From NCBI GenBank assembly GCA_905221615.1, contig CAJNDT010005501.1:454501-518500 (forward strand): a stretch of DNA of 64,000 bases, given 5' to 3'. This DNA comes from Symbiodinium sp. CCMP2592. Taxonomy: Eukaryota; Sar; Dinophyceae; Suessiales; Symbiodiniaceae. Position 1 is the stretch's first letter; each line of letters starts with the position of its first letter. This document shows positions 1 to 11,544 of the stretch, one piece after another. The position numbers and the translations under genes are program-made. Under the pieces are notes generated by a model. It searched no databases and was not told where the DNA came from. It worked only from the letters and a program-made list of their open reading frames with translations.

Positions 1-640
1 CGTTAGATTTGGGGTCACTGTAGGGTCGGAATTGGTAGCAATGCTACTCTTGTGGGAACCCTGTTCAGATTATGCTACCATGTACTGTTCTAAACTTTCT
101 AAACATTAAGACCCTTCACAAAAGATGTAACCTTGAGCTCTAAGCAAAGCTCTTAGCGCTCAATGAGGCTTTGGGCTGAGATAGGGTCTTTCAAAATCAT
201 AAGAGGGTTTAAGTCGAAGGGTATATTATAGCATAACCATCTCGGAAGCATACGGGGACACATTTTCTAGCTTTCCGAACGCTACAAGGCTATTGGGCGT
301 GTTGATGGGGAGCTTCTACGTTGGGTCTAAGGTTCCAGGATGTTTGAGGCTTCAGGACAACTTCCGATTCCAGGCCACACAAGCCTTACAAAGCCCGCAT
401 GAAACCCTATCTGAAACCCCCACTTTTCAATGTTAGTCACTCACAAAGCCCTCTTTTCAGCAAGCCTAAAGCCTCATAATTCTCTAAACCCTAAACCCTA
501 AACCCTAATTCTCCAGTAAACCCCCCACAGCCCCCAGAAAGTGCAGGGATGCAGGCGAGAGTGATCTCCACCAAGGTGAGGCTCCGCAAGAGCCGCCCCG
601 ACTGGTCCGGGCTTTCGGCTCTTTTAGGGTTGGGGGAATT
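1..640. other. Non-coding stretch with telomere-type heptamers
   Basis: No convincing gene. A short block of CCCTAAA heptamers sits at about 484-511. Just after it, 547-575 could be a very small plus-strand exon: it follows a GTGCAG acceptor and ends at an AAG|GTGAG donor. It is too short to support alone. Confidence 0.4.
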
Positions 641-965
641 CCCTTTTTTCGCTGAGGCTGATCGTGGTCATGATACTGCTAATGCTGCTCGCGGTAGTAG
701 TGGTAGGGGCTGTTGAAGTTGTAGCAGCAGCAGCAGCAGGAGCAGCAGGAGTAGTAGTTGTTGCTGTTGTCGTCGTTCTCCTCCGTCGTCGTTGTGGGGG
801 TGGCGGCGGCTGGGGTGTGGTACTGGTAGCTGCAGTGGTAGTGCAGTCGTAGTAGCAGTGGAAACTCTGGCAGCGCACAATCCGTCTCATCAGAATATGA
901 GTATGTCCAGCAACATTTTTTGGTCGATATCCAAATACATCATCATCATCATCATCATCATAGTA
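640..965. repeat. Trinucleotide-rich microsatellite region
   Basis: This is a compound of GTA, AGC, GTC and GTT trinucleotide runs at about 690-850, followed by an ATC run at about 938-960. Frames through it give only polymeric Val, Ala, Thr or Leu and are repeat artefacts. Confidence 0.85.
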
Positions 966-2351
966 GCAACACCCATGATGGTCAGCATAATCATGACAGC
1001 AATGCTGGAAATGAGAACCAAAATGGTGCCATCAAAATTACATAACATATGAGAGTAAGATGAGTAGTAATCGTCGTAATAAGTCTGGCAAATGATGATG
1101 ACGGCAAGACGAATAACAAAACTGGATGGCAACTGCAATACTCATAGGAACTGACTGGCAAGAGCACGACAGCCAGCCTCATCTGGCTCGAGCTTGCAAA
1201 AGCCCTGCGCAACCTAGCTGGCTGGCGATGAGATGCTTGAAGGCATGTGGCTTAATCTTCGAAGTTGAGTTTTTGGGGTTTGGGTCTTAGGATTCGGGAT
1301 TTAAGATTGTGGCATGTTGGGCTTCGAATTACCGGGCCTGTGCCAAGCTAATGCGGGAGGGCATAAATTCAGGAAGCAGGGGCTTACATACCGCTGTATA
1401 CAGCTTTACAAAGCTTGAACCCCGAGCCACGAGCCCTAAGCCCCACCCTGTTTCGCAGAGCCTTCTAGCGCTTCGCATGATGTGGGTTCAGAGATTGACA
1501 CTAAGGCACCCTACACCCTGAACGCCTGACAAATAAAATCCCGACTCTATGGGCCTAGGTATCAAGGTCCCCATGAAAATATTCTTTGCAACATAAAACC
1601 GTTGTAAAGCCCGAACCACAGCACAGCAACACTTGCGAACGCCTCGAAAGCACTTCCCTTGGCCTGATACCGCCCCCACAAAAATAGTAATGAAACGCTA
1701 CTACTAAAGGAAGGCTTCTTGTGAGTAAGGGGACTGCACAATAAAGCGGACCTCGAAGCCTCCAAGTCGGGGTAGGGTAGAGAACCTTTTAAAGCATAGG
1801 GTTCTCAGGTTTACCTAGGGCTTAAGGGTTTAAGGTTCGCCAACGCAGTTGGCGCCCTGAGCAAAACTTCTTTCTAGTTGACGCTTAACCGGCAACCCCT
1901 TGGGTTGAGTTTTGTTTTCTCGTTTTAGTGTCTGCGGCGCCCCCCGGCTCTTTCAGGCAGCCCAACCAGCTTTCAGCTCCCACTAGCTCCAGGGATTTGG
2001 TCGATGCCCATGATTGGCCGACAGAAGCGTTTACCGTAGCTCCGCAGATGGGGCCTTTGTGACGCACATAGGGGCTTCGACATCGCTTTAGCTATTCAAT
2101 GGTTGCACATGTTGCGCGTGCCCGCTGAGGAAATGAAGCTGCTGATGGTTTTGAACGGTTGCTCGCTGGGGCTGGCTGAAACTGGATATGCAGTCTCTTG
2201 CTGGCGTGCCACGGATTGACTCTGGCTTGCTGCATCTTGCGACCGTGTAAAGTCAAAGAACCTCGTAAACTTATTTACACGTAAAGCTGTCAAAATCAAT
2301 AGCCGTGCTCTAGACTCTGGTCTTCGGGCTTACGAGGTCAAGGATGCAGCA
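966..2351. other. No gene recognised
   Basis: About 1.4 kb without a frame that looks like protein. Sporadic GGGTTTAGG-type heptamer remnants occur near 1270-1300 and 1800-1840. I see no exon with good splice sites. Confidence 0.4.
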
Positions 2352-2881
2352 TCAGGTAGTGAGCACAAGTATCAAATCCACACCATGCCACGTGCAGGAT
2401 CTCGAAACATGATACAGTTTAAGAGCATCCGACAAGAGCTGCATGGGGAACGTTGCAAGTTTGTCCCGAACGGGCTCGTTGCACCTCTGTCCAATGACCG
2501 TCAGCACTACCAGTACACACGGGGGGGGGTCAATCCGAGCTTGCCACGGTGGGCCAAATGTCCAGTGCATGCTGATCCGCTCGTACGGATCCACATGCAG
2601 CATGTGTCGGACGACGCGCCAAATGTTTTGGCTGATCCTCGCCGACTCTGGAGGCATCGGACTGCAACAACGGTAGATGCAGCTCAAAAGACTGCACAGC
2701 TGCAGTTGCGTCGAACCGCTGTGAAGCCCAAAAAGAAGGCTTCCGGAAGCGAGCTGGTGCAAAGTCACTGCCGCACTCCACACATCCACCGCCTTGAACT
2801 GGTCTTCGCGCTCTTCTGCTGTTTCAGGTGCCATGTAGGGAACGGTGCCCGCGAGCCCAAACGGTCCTTAATAGCAGCACC
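2352..2881 (-). pseudogene. Protein kinase C-lobe fragment
   Basis: On the minus strand the sequence reads FGLA, GTVPYMAPE, then DVWSAAVTLHQLASG and later MLHVDPYERISM. These match kinase subdomains VII-VIII (end of the DFG motif, GT..Y.APE), IX (DVWS.G..L) and XI (arginine in DP..RIS) of eukaryotic Ser/Thr protein kinases. The catalytic loop and N-lobe are absent, the Asp of DFG is not visible, and an in-frame TAA lies just upstream. The activation segment is also much shorter than usual, because FGLA runs almost directly into GTVPY. The fragment abuts the minisatellite at 2885. After the arginine of subdomain XI the frame loses similarity. It is probably a truncated pseudogene, or one exon of a split gene whose intron carries the minisatellite. 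Confidence 0.6.
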
Positions 2882-2884
2882 CAA

Positions 2885-3425
2885 ACTTTAATTTTTAAGC
2901 CTCGGCCCTTAAATTTGGCTTCTTCACCTTTTCCAAACACTCTCCAAGCCCCCAAACTTAGCGTTTTTCGCACTTTCCAGAGCCACTCCAAGCCCCCAAA
3001 CCTTTTCCAGAAACTCTCCAAGCGCCCAAACTTGGCTTTTTGGTCTTTTCCAAGCCCCCTCCAAGCCCCCAACTTGGCTTTTTGGCCCGCCACCAAATTT
3101 TGTTTCTCGGCCTTGTCCGAGCCCCTCCAAGCCCCCAAATTTGGCTTTTTAGCCTTTTACAAACCCCCTCCAAGCCCCGGTCTTTGGCTTCTTGGCCTCT
3201 TCCAGACCCCCTCCAAAACGACAAATTTCATGTTTTTTGCACTTTCCAAAGCCACTCTAAGCCCCCACACTGGGTTTTTTGGCCCGCAAATTTAAGTCTT
3301 TTGCTTTTTCCAGAGCTACTCCAGGCCCCCAAATTTCTTTTTTTTTCCCAAACCCGCTCGAAGCCCCCGAATTTGGCTTTTTTGCCTTTTCCAGACCCTT
3401 TCCAAATCCCAAATTTGCTTGTCCT
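2885..3425. repeat. Minisatellite, unit about 40 bp
   Basis: About a dozen imperfect tandem units built on CCAAGCCCCCAAATTTGGC followed by TTTTTGGCC and TTTTCCA. The core AAATTTGG/CCAAATTT is self-complementary. All overlapping frames on both strands are by-products. A shorter patch of the same unit lies at 4652-4770. Confidence 0.85.
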
Positions 3426-3975
3426 CCAGAGACAGCTGAAGGGCTGACGGACCTAGCACCTCAAGGCCCGACAAAGTTTAGCGTGGAGGCAAGAGGAAGC
3501 ATTGTAGGTGCACTTGTCCGGCCTTGGTTACCGTAGGGGGCTTGGCCGGAAGCGGCTTCTTGGGCGGTGGAAAAGGGATGCCACTCCCCTTCGCCTGCCC
3601 GCAGGACAACAGGATGTCTTCTACGTGTAAGCCCCCACGACGAAGAATGCAAGATTATCATTCGTTAGGGTACATTTTCTCAATCGTGTCTCCTGTCAAA
3701 GGAAGGGTATCTTCTGTTGACTCCCCCGACTCCTGAAGCCTGCGGCTGCAAATGCAATCCAAATGCAGGAACTTTATCTCAAATCACTGGCCACTAATTA
3801 TGAGAAAGCTAGGTGTCGAATTTCGAGTAAACCAGAAACTCAGCATTATAAGATTCGAAGACGATGATGCTAAGCGTCCCTGATGTCTCTCGTCGTAGCT
3901 TCGCTTGTTCTAAGCGTGCCCTCTCATGCGCACGCATGCTGCACAGCATCCGTTTAGGTCGACATTCTGGCTTAC
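3426..3975. other. No gene recognised
   Basis: I see nothing coding with conviction in this stretch. Confidence 0.3.
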
Positions 3976-4366
3976 ATGCAGGTTCAAGATGCAAGGAGCC
4001 CAAAACCACCAAATTGGAGACTGCAGTGCAGTGTTGCCGTGATGGCACCTTGGCCCTTGCAGCGTGCCGCCACTCCTCCAGCCGTGCCCACTCCTGCATC
4101 GGCCGCTGCTATCTCCAACCGGATAGAACCGACGCAGGAGGCTGCGAGACGAGATGTTCAACACCGCAGTTCTTCACTCTCCCTTTGGGTATGTGTGGGC
4201 TCATGCTTCAGCATGGCTACGGGCCAGGTCGACCGAACTTGCTAGCAATGTGCAGCACAAGCGCCTCAGGATCGAGCTCCTTCGTGAGCTCCCCGAGATG
4301 TGTGTTCAATTAGCCGCGTCTCAGAAATTTGCGGAGGCTACCTTGACTCCTGCGCACATCCCCTAG
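3976..4366 (+). CDS. Hypothetical coding region, partial
   Basis: Two protein-like stretches occur on the plus strand. The first, around 4042-4180, follows a CCCTTGCAG acceptor and reads RAATPPAVPTPASAAAISNR then IEPTQEAARRDVQ. The second, in the frame of the ATG at 4154 and ending at the TAG at 4364, reads QHKRLRIELLRELPEMCVQL followed by AASQKFAEATLTPAH. The amphipathic helical look of the second part favours real coding. The two are in different frames, so they are either two exons with a short intron near 4150-4200 or one of them is spurious. No family recognised. Confidence 0.35.
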
Positions 4367-4439
4367 TAGTGGTCGTCGTCGCAGTCGTCGGAGTCATAGT
4401 CGCGTAGAGTAACAAGTAGCAAGTAGTAATTAATGGTTG

Positions 4440-4450
4440 GTGTGGTAGTG

Positions 4451-4496
<46 letters not shown>

Positions 4497-4611
4497 CAGT
4501 AGCAGTAGCAGTAGGAGTAGCAGTAGTAGTAGCAGTAGTAGTGGTGGTGGTGGTGGTGGTGGTAGTGGTTGCACTAGCAGTAGCAGCAGCAGCAGCAGCA
4601 GCACAAGCAGC

Positions 4612-4644
<33 letters not shown>

Positions 4645-4651
4645 CTCCTCC
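4440..4651. repeat. GTA/GCA/GTG compound microsatellite
   Basis: About 210 bp of trinucleotide repeats (GTA, GCA, GTG and AGC phases) directly abutting the second minisatellite patch. Confidence 0.95.
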
Positions 4652-4770
4652 AAGCTCCCAAATTGGGTTTGTTTGCCGTTTCCAGACCCCTCCAAACCAC
4701 CAATTTCTTTTTTTTGCCTTTTCCAGTCCTCCAATCCACCACATTTGGCTTTTTCCTATTGCAAGGCTCT
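4652..4770. repeat. Second patch of the 40-bp minisatellite
   Basis: About three units of the same sequence as at 2885-3425 (CTCCAAGCTCCCAAATTGGG, TTTCCAGACCCCTCCAAACC and similar). Such separated patches fit duplication or retained ends of one repeat family. Confidence 0.8.
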
Positions 4771-4778
4771 GTCTTTTT

Positions 4779-5187
4779 TCACTCCAGCTCAACCAGCCAG
4801 AGGTATAGGTGCTTCCACTCCCCTTTGTGGTTGAAAGTCCTGTTTAAAGTCGCGAAGGGGATGCACCCGATAAAAATTAGATCACAAACTGAGGTCCCTG
4901 CGTGAAGTGGAACGCTTCGATTGTGCGGTTGACACAACCTCTGCGCTGCAGCTTGCTTGCTCAACACCTGCGCGAGACTTACTTCGAGAACATTCACCTT
5001 CCAGCCGATCCCGGCCCTGGGGCTCGTGTCTGAAGCACGACTTGCGAGGCTGGCCTTCACGCGAAGTGCTTGAACCGGAAATCTGCAATCACACGGGACT
5101 TGTAGGTATGTGGAGCCCGCTTCGGGAGACATCATTGCCTCTGCTGCAGTTGCACCTTCATTGACAATGGAGTAATCCTTCCACATT
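4779..5187 (-). CDS. Hypothetical exon, about 135 codons
   Basis: On the minus strand a good acceptor (CCCCTCCTAACAG, with a branch-like CTAAC) lies immediately before an in-frame ATG at 5186. The frame then reads MWKDYSIVNEGATAAEAMM, SPEAGSTYLQVPCDCRFPVQ and on to a stop at 4779. The frame upstream of the acceptor is open to 5366 but has no ATG; its first codon is GTG. Composition and the splice site support real coding, and I see no known domain. The 3' part (from about 4900) could be intron read-through. If it is spliced, the gene continues on both sides. Confidence 0.4.
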
Positions 5188-5287
5188 CTGTTAGGAGGGG
5201 TCTGCTTTGCTGGTATTTTCTCTCGAAGCGCATTGTGTGTACGAGATCCGTTGCTCAGCTCTGCGATTTTGGTGCTTGGATGTCCTT

Positions 5288-5410
5288 GCCACTTGCTGTC
5301 AATCTTCTGTGCCTTCTGGACGTGTCTTCGTGTGACTGGGCGACTGAAGCCCCCAGATATTGCCACTTGCTGTCAATCTTCTGTGCCTTCTGGACGTGTC
5401 TTTGTGTGAG
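5288..5410. repeat. 74-bp tandem duplication
   Basis: The sequence starting GCCACTTGCTGTCAATCTTC at 5288 recurs at 5362 with one mismatch over about 47 bp before the second copy is cut off. Confidence 0.9.
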
Positions 5411-7347
5411 TGGCACTTGGTGCGAATTTTCTTAAACTGAATTGTGGTTGTCGGTTGCTTTCCTTCCATCCTGCTTTCCTTCTGCTCTTCAATCCACACC
5501 CTGCGCTGGCGCACCTTCTTCGTAGCTGTCTAAAATTTAGGGTTTAGGGAGTTAGGGTTTAGGGTCAAGCGTTTAGTATCTAGCCTTTGAGTTGTAGGAA
5601 TTAGGGTCTAGGATGGTATCCCATAGAAAGCCTACTTAAACTCTGCCTACTGGGTCCGTAGACCCTGAACTCGAAACCCGCCTAAATCCAAAAAGCTCAA
5701 AACCCAAAAGCTTCCGTAGCCCTAAAAAAAAGCCTCAAACCCTTGAGCCCCAGACCCTTACTGCCCCAGGACTACGGTTTAGGGTTTAGGGGTTTAGGGT
5801 AGATCAGGGTGTGGTGCTTCGACCCCTTCCCTTCGTGCTTCGATCCCGTCGCTGCTCCCGAAGGCAAACTCCTAGCATGACCCCGTCCCTAAGCCCCAAA
5901 CCACCACACCCGAAACCCGGTTTACCCTGATGACATGAGCTCGTAGGTCTCGATGATGGTGATGCTATGGTGGATCACCTAGCGAACGAAGCGTAGAACA
6001 TGTCGAAGTGCTCATAAGACACCGAAGCTCAAATCCCAAACCCAAGAGACCTGAAGCCCTAAACCCTAAATCCCAGATCCCAATTCCTATTCCCGATCTG
6101 CAAACAAAGACGAACAAGCGGCCTCCCTGGCTAGATCCCTGACGGTGAGACAGCCTGACAGGACTGCATGGGGTGTCGGAGACCCGACTTTTCGGACTAC
6201 AGGGCTGAGAGTTTAGGGTTTATTGGCTCAGAACCTGGAGCTTAGGGTCTAGGTTTGAAGGAAGGACCCTTAATGGGGACCCCTACCCTATAATGGGCTA
6301 TATAATGGGTTTATAATGACTAAGGGTATATCATTTTCAATGTGGGATTTAAGGTCCGGGATACAAGGTTCGAGCTCGAGGGCTCGCTGAAAGTTTCAGG
6401 TGCTGGGCTTTGGTTTCCGAGCTTGAGGGTCTGTTCTGTTGCCACTAGGGTCCGTTGATACGCTCTCTATTTCAATGCAAAATCACTTCGGAGCCTCTCA
6501 ACTGTGATGCCGTAGCATATGTTCGCTCCAATTGGCACACGAAAGGGCTTGGAGATAAATCTCCATAAAATTCCGACGGCCTTGAGTGCAGCTCCCTTAC
6601 CTCACAACACATCCTCCACCTTATCGATGCACAGGTATCCGTGCTCGGCACTAATTGCTGGGCCTTGACTGCACTGTGTACCAATATGTACCCCAACCCA
6701 TCGGACAACATCAGCGTGACGGCCTCGAAAATAAAGAGTTAAGGCTTTGGTGCACCTGAAAATATACGAATACATGGGGCCTAAATAGTTAGAATCAGCT
6801 TTAGCGTGTATAAATTAGGGTTCTACGGCTTCATTTTAGAGCAGTGCCGTGCAGGGGCCTGGAAAGGGCAAGGCAGGACAACAGCACGGCCGACACTTCA
6901 ACCAAACACCTACACTACACATCTGAACTCGGCGCAAACCGTGCTTAACCATAAATCCTAATTAAACCCTGTTGCAGCAATAATCATAACAGTCGTAATA
7001 ATGATAACCATACAATGATAACAACAATAAAAACCCTGGCCCCAAACCAGAAGCCCTAATTTCAAACCCCTTCAAATCTGAAAGCCTGGGCCCTCCAGTC
7101 AACGAGGCTTGAAACCCCAAATGTCGCTTTTGCCCGAACCTCATAACATAACAGTTCCTGCAACCCCCCACAGTTAGCGAGCTCTCCATTGAAGGTCTTT
7201 TTAAAGAGCTGTAGGGTTCTTGCTAAGGGATCTACGCGGGTTCCTTTAAGGCTCCGTGCGAGGCTCCTGAGGGCATCAATACGATTTGAGGGGCTTCCGG
7301 GCTCAGGGGCCCGTTCGGGCTGAGGGTTTTAGGGTCTAAAGGGAACT
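5411..7347. other. Intergenic or intronic, telomere-like remnants
   Basis: About 1.9 kb with repeated TTTAGGG or CCCTAAA remnants (5540-5570, 5770-5800, 6060-6080). No supported exon. The minus-strand frame at 6472-6711 is open but has nothing to recommend it. Confidence 0.4.
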
Positions 7348-7431
7348 CCAGAAAGTTGGAATATGGTTTAGGGTAGGATACCCTATAATTTACCATAGAA
7401 GGGTTAGGATAATGATATTCCAACTTTCTGG
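7348..7431. repeat. Palindromic element, 84 bp
   Basis: The terminal inverted repeats are CCAGAAAGTTGGAATATGG and its near complement ATATTCCAACTTTCTGG, around a central TA-rich loop. It has the form of a MITE or introner-like element. Only one copy is seen in this window. Confidence 0.7.
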
Positions 7432-7511
7432 CTTTTACCTTAGGGGGTTTTGGGTTTAGGGTTTAGGTTTTAGGGTCCAAACAGGACTTAGGGGTTGAGA
7501 GCCTTTTGCAG

Positions 7512-7600
7512 AAAGTCACTGCCGACGATCTGGGCGACACGGAGCTCAACGATCTCTACGACAGACTATCCGAAAGCAAAACTCCGCTTGAAGCGCATAG
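7512..7600 (+). CDS. Exon-like island, plus strand
   Basis: It follows the acceptor CCTTTTGCAG. The open frame reads KVTADDLGDTELNDLYDRLS then ESKTPLEAHRS, which is rich in acidic residues and helix formers. It is flanked on both sides by TTTAGGG-type DNA. The 3' donor is not clear. No family recognised. Confidence 0.4.
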
Positions 7601-8297
7601 AAGCATTCCAAGAGTTTCGGGGAAGTGGGGTTTAGGGCTTATTAATGGTCTTGGGGCTTATGGTGTTTAGGGTTCGCTTTTATGGTTGCTCTACTTACAG
7701 GAAGGGAGCTTGGGAGTTAGGTGCCGGCGGCGCCTTCCCGTCCGTAGCTGCTCGTGCTGACGCCATGCTTGGAAAGTAATCTTGCCACCTCGGGGAGCAT
7801 GTTGACTCGGGTTTCGGGGTTTAGTTAGGGGTTAGGGTCTTGGTTTCAGGGGTTTTAGGTCCTTCGAGTTCAGCATTGAGCGTTAAGGGTTTAGGGTTCA
7901 GGGGCTCAGGTCAGGCTTGATCTTGGGGGCATAACAGAGAAGCTACCAGTCTTGGTGCTTCCGAAGAGTATACCTTGCGAAAGCTAACTTTACATCTGAA
8001 CCCTAGATCCCTTTTCAGGATATGCTACCACAAGCAACGCCACAACCCTGATTCCTAAATCCTGCTTAAGACTATGCTATAGAACACTGGAAACCCTAAA
8101 CACGAAACCCCGAAACCCGAATCAAGATGCCCAACAACAGCAAACCTCCACGGCAGGGCTCCGCGGCTTGGCTCATGAGCTAAACGCCGTGAGTTCCAGA
8201 CTTCACGTGGGTGTTGTGGGGGGTTTATGGGAGGAATTCTCAAGGCTCTCAGCCCTGGATACAAAGCTCCGAACCCGACATTGCAGATTAGGGGCTT

Positions 8298-8409
8298 CCC
8301 AGAGACTCCTATACCGCTTAATTAAGGAAATATACCTTAAATTATAGTATAGGGTCCCTAATATGATTTAAGGTAGTTTCCTTAATTAAGGGGTATTGGA
8401 GTCTCTGGG
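8298..8409. repeat. Palindromic element, family 1, copy 1
   Basis: The inverted termini are CCCAGAGACTCC and GGAGTCTCTGGG, with inner arms CTTAATTAAGGAA and TTCCTTAATTAAG. The full length of about 110 bp can fold into a long hairpin. Further copies are at 9098 and 37982. Confidence 0.9.
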
Positions 8410-9097
8410 TTTTGGTTTGGGGGCGAAGGGTGTAGGGATTAGGGCTTTGGGTATTGCGCTTCGGGTGGAGAGCTTCGGGAATCGAGGGGTCTGGGGGGTT
8501 TAAGGCTTTAAGGTTTACAGCTCAGGGCTGACGGCCTGAAGAAAGCTCCCGAAACCTGCAAACCCCATAATCCGGTGTGCCTCGTTCTGCTGAGCCTGCG
8601 GTCAGCTGGCAGTGAACTGGGTTCTTGCTAAAGAACCCCGTTTTAAGTTACCGCAATAAAGTGGTAGTTGCTGAGGATCCCTATAATGGTAACTGTCTTT
8701 GAAGATTCCTCGGCACTCAGAAACAAAGGCTTTTTCATGGGCTCCGGTTCTATGCAGGAGAGCTCCCTAGTGGAACCTCTGACCCTGCAGACTCTCCGAC
8801 CGCATACAGGGGCATTGAGATGGAAGGTTTGGGTTACATGATAGTATCGTGACAATAAGGAACCCCGTGGAATAATGTCAGACATGATTCAAGCCTGTAT
8901 TTCAGAAACCTGGATGTAAGGCAGCCAAAACCGTTTGTCCGAAAGTGTGGAGGGCTCCAGGTCCAGGGGCTCAACCCCGGAGGATCAGAAGGGGCTTTGC
9001 AAATCGGGGGATACGAGCTCTATCGTGAGTCTGCGTTCCTTTTCTACCCCCTTACACTTCCCAAATCCCCTACCTGACGCTTCTACGCTACAACTAC

Positions 9098-9204
9098 CTA
9101 GAGACTCCAATACCCCTTAATTAAGGAATATACTTTAAATATATTAGGATCCTTAATATGATTTAAGGAACGTTCCTTAATTATTGGATATTGGAGTCTC
9201 TGGG
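9098..9204. repeat. Palindromic element, family 1, copy 2
   Basis: It has the same termini and inner arms as the copy at 8298, with point differences (left end CTAGAGACTCC). It is about 107 bp and only 690 bp away from the first copy. Confidence 0.9.
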
Positions 9205-9592
9205 TACAAAAGCTCAGAGCTCCGAGTTTTGAGTGCTCGATGCTGTTGATAGATCGGGAAGTCCTAAACGCTAAGCTCCAAACCCGAAAACCCAACGCCC
9301 AGGGCTTTAGGTCGCTGTCCTACCTCAAATCCTTCACAGGAAACTCCCCCAAGCCCCTGCCGTAAATTAGACAAGGGGTATTGGGGACGCTTCACTTAAG
9401 GGTATCAGGGTATTAAAAGTTTGAAGAAGTTTGGCCTCATAGAAGACTTTACATAGGGGATATGGAAGTCTCTGAGAAAACCCTACATAGACTAACCCCA
9501 AATACTTAAACCTCAAACTCGGTAACCTAAACCTTCTCGAAACAACGCTGAAGTCCTAAACCGACGAAGAAGCTTGGTAACATCGCATGCAT

Positions 9593-9927
9593 TGTAGAAC
9601 CCTAAACCCTAGAGCTACTCAACCCTAAACCCTGAACCCTGCACCCTGCCCCCTAAACCCCAAACTCTAAACCCAAAACCCTAAACCCAAAACCCCAAAC
9701 CCAAAACCCCAAACCCTGAACCCTGAATCCCCTTCCCCTCTGAATCCCCCTCCCCTTCTTTCCAGGCCCCAGACCCTAAACCCTAAACCCTGAACCCTAA
9801 ACCCTAAACCCGAAACCAAAAAAAACCTGAACCCTAAAACCCTAAAACCCTACAACCCTCAAGCCCCAAACCCTCAAGCCCCAAACCCTAAAGCCCTAAA
9901 CCCTAAAGCCCTAAAGCCTTTCCCCTT
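9593..9927. repeat. Telomere-like CCCTAAA block
   Basis: About 330 bp of degenerate CCCTAAA, CCCGAAA and CCCTGAA heptamers, all in the C-strand sense. It ends in a pyrimidine tract (CTTTCCCCTTCCTACCAG) that acts as a good splice acceptor for the exon at 9936. Confidence 0.9.
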
Positions 9928-9935
9928 CCTACCAG

Positions 9936-9986
9936 AGCCTCTGAGACGCCCCAGTCGTCGGAGCCTCGGAGCGAAACAGGCGGAGG
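9936..9986 (+). CDS. Micro-exon, 51 bp
   Basis: This segment is bounded by the acceptor TTCCCCTTCCTACCAG and the donor GGAGG|GTAAGC, both close to consensus. Two frames are open: ASETPQSSEPRSETGG or PLRRPSRRSLGAKQAE. Length is a multiple of three, so it could be skipped without a frameshift. It sits in the gap between a C-sense and a G-sense telomere-like block. Confidence 0.5.
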
Positions 9987-10007
9987 GTAAGCGATGGTTC
10001 AGGACTT

Positions 10008-10139
10008 CGGGCTTTGGGGCTTCGGGCTTTGGGGTTTAGGGCTTTAGGGTTTAGGGCTTTAGGGTTTAGGGCTTTAGGGTTTTGGGTTCAGGGTTTAGGG
10101 CTTGGGGGGTTTACGTTTAGGGTTTAGGGTTCAGGGTTT
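10008..10139. repeat. Telomere-like TTTAGGG block
   Basis: Degenerate TTTAGGG and GCTTTAGGG heptamers, all in the G-strand sense, that is, inverted relative to the block at 9593-9927. Confidence 0.9.
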
Positions 10140-10571
10140 GAGGCACGGGGCTTCGGATTTAGGGCTCTCTACGAAGTTGAGGGTTTAGGGCTTTCTACGA
10201 TGCACTGCGGGCTGCAAGGGTTTAGGGGAACATGCTGGCTGTGCACAAACACCCTAGGGCCTTCGATTTGGGGACGTGGGGGTAAGGCTTACTGAGGGGT
10301 TTGGTGCCGGAGTTCTGGTGATAAGGCCGTGAGCTGTAAGATCGGGCAAGATTGTGATTTAGGGTTTGGGGTTTAGGGTTTTCTGGCTTTGGGTATCTCC
10401 TGACAAAGCAGCCAAACTGTAGCAACAGAGCTTTCACCTCGGAACCCGTCTTAGTCTTTGGGGTTGAGATTTTCGCACTGAGGTTTTAGATCCTTTGGGG
10501 TATAGGGATTAGAATGTAAAGGGTATAGGGATTAGAATGCAAGGTGAGGGCCGGGTTTAGGGCTTTACCAG

Positions 10572-10649
10572 AAGTTTCACTGTTGAGACCTGGGCGAGTT
10601 CTTGCCGCGCAAGGAAGGGACGTCCCTCCGGACAACGGCCTCAGATACG
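10572..10649 (+). CDS. Exon-like island, 78 bp
   Basis: It lies between the acceptor GGCTTTACCAG and the donor TACG|GTACTT. One frame is open throughout: EVSLLRPGRVLAAQGRDVPP then DNGLRY. Length is a multiple of three. No family recognised. Confidence 0.4.
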
Positions 10650-10888
10650 GTACTTAGGGTTGAAGGCCCTAAGTTCATGCAAGTTCGGCATAGGCTTCAG
10701 CATTTAGGTCTTGGGGTTTAGGCTTTAAACTTTGGGTTGCGGTGGTATTAGGAAGGGGGCTTAGAGGTTGGAGTTTCAAATGCTAGTTGCCGTAAAAGGC
10801 TGCAAAAAGGGGTTCATTGTGTAGATCCCAGAAAAGTGAAACCCCTTTCGTTGAGCGCCTTACTGTTAGGATCCCTCCGTCTTGCAAG

Positions 10889-10975
10889 ACCTAACCGAGG
10901 AAGCGGCTTTCTTTGTCAGGGGCTACACTCTGTCTGGAGCTTGCTGGCCAGTTCTACCGCAGGGCGCACGTTTTA
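10889..10975 (+). CDS. Exon-like island, weak
   Basis: The plus-strand frame reads DLTEEAAFFVRGYTLSGACW then PVLPQGARF after a TCTTGCAAG acceptor. The end is undefined. Confidence 0.25.
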
Positions 10976-11544
10976 ACACCACACGACAACCTAAACCCTG
11001 CGTCAAGAGTGTTAGGATTTACCAAGTCACCTTTATTGGGCGCTACAAACCCCTAAACCCTAAACCCTAAACTGGAAGCTGATCCTGTTCCTCCCCTGAG
11101 CCTCGGAGAGCGCACCTAACTCTATCCACTCAGCTCAGAGAGTTTAAGGTTTAAGGTTTCGGGATCAGGACTTGTATGACATAGGGCTTCAGGCTTGTGC
11201 TATTCATCTATTAAGAAATATGTATGCGGTGTTTGGGGCTTGGGATTTGAAGTTGACGTTGGGGTCTCGGTTTGACATGCAGCAAACCATAGCAGACGTT
11301 GGAGTAACTGCCTCAGTGATGAAGAAATCCCTAAACCGCTGCACCTCGAACCATCTCTGACCACAACACAAAGCCTGATAAAACTCTCATGAAACCCCAT
11401 GATGCCCTTCCAAAAGCCTTATAAGAACCCTACAGGCGGTATGGAAACCCTACAAAACTGCATCAAACCCACAAAAAAAAACAAAAGGCCTGTAACACCT
11501 TTTAGGAAAGCCGAGAAAGCGCTGGAACCCGTGTAAAAGCCTCA

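Noticed and set aside
2824..3536. Overlapping frames over the 40-bp minisatellite
   Set aside because: A unit length that gives open frames in several phases explains them; no domain and no splice support.
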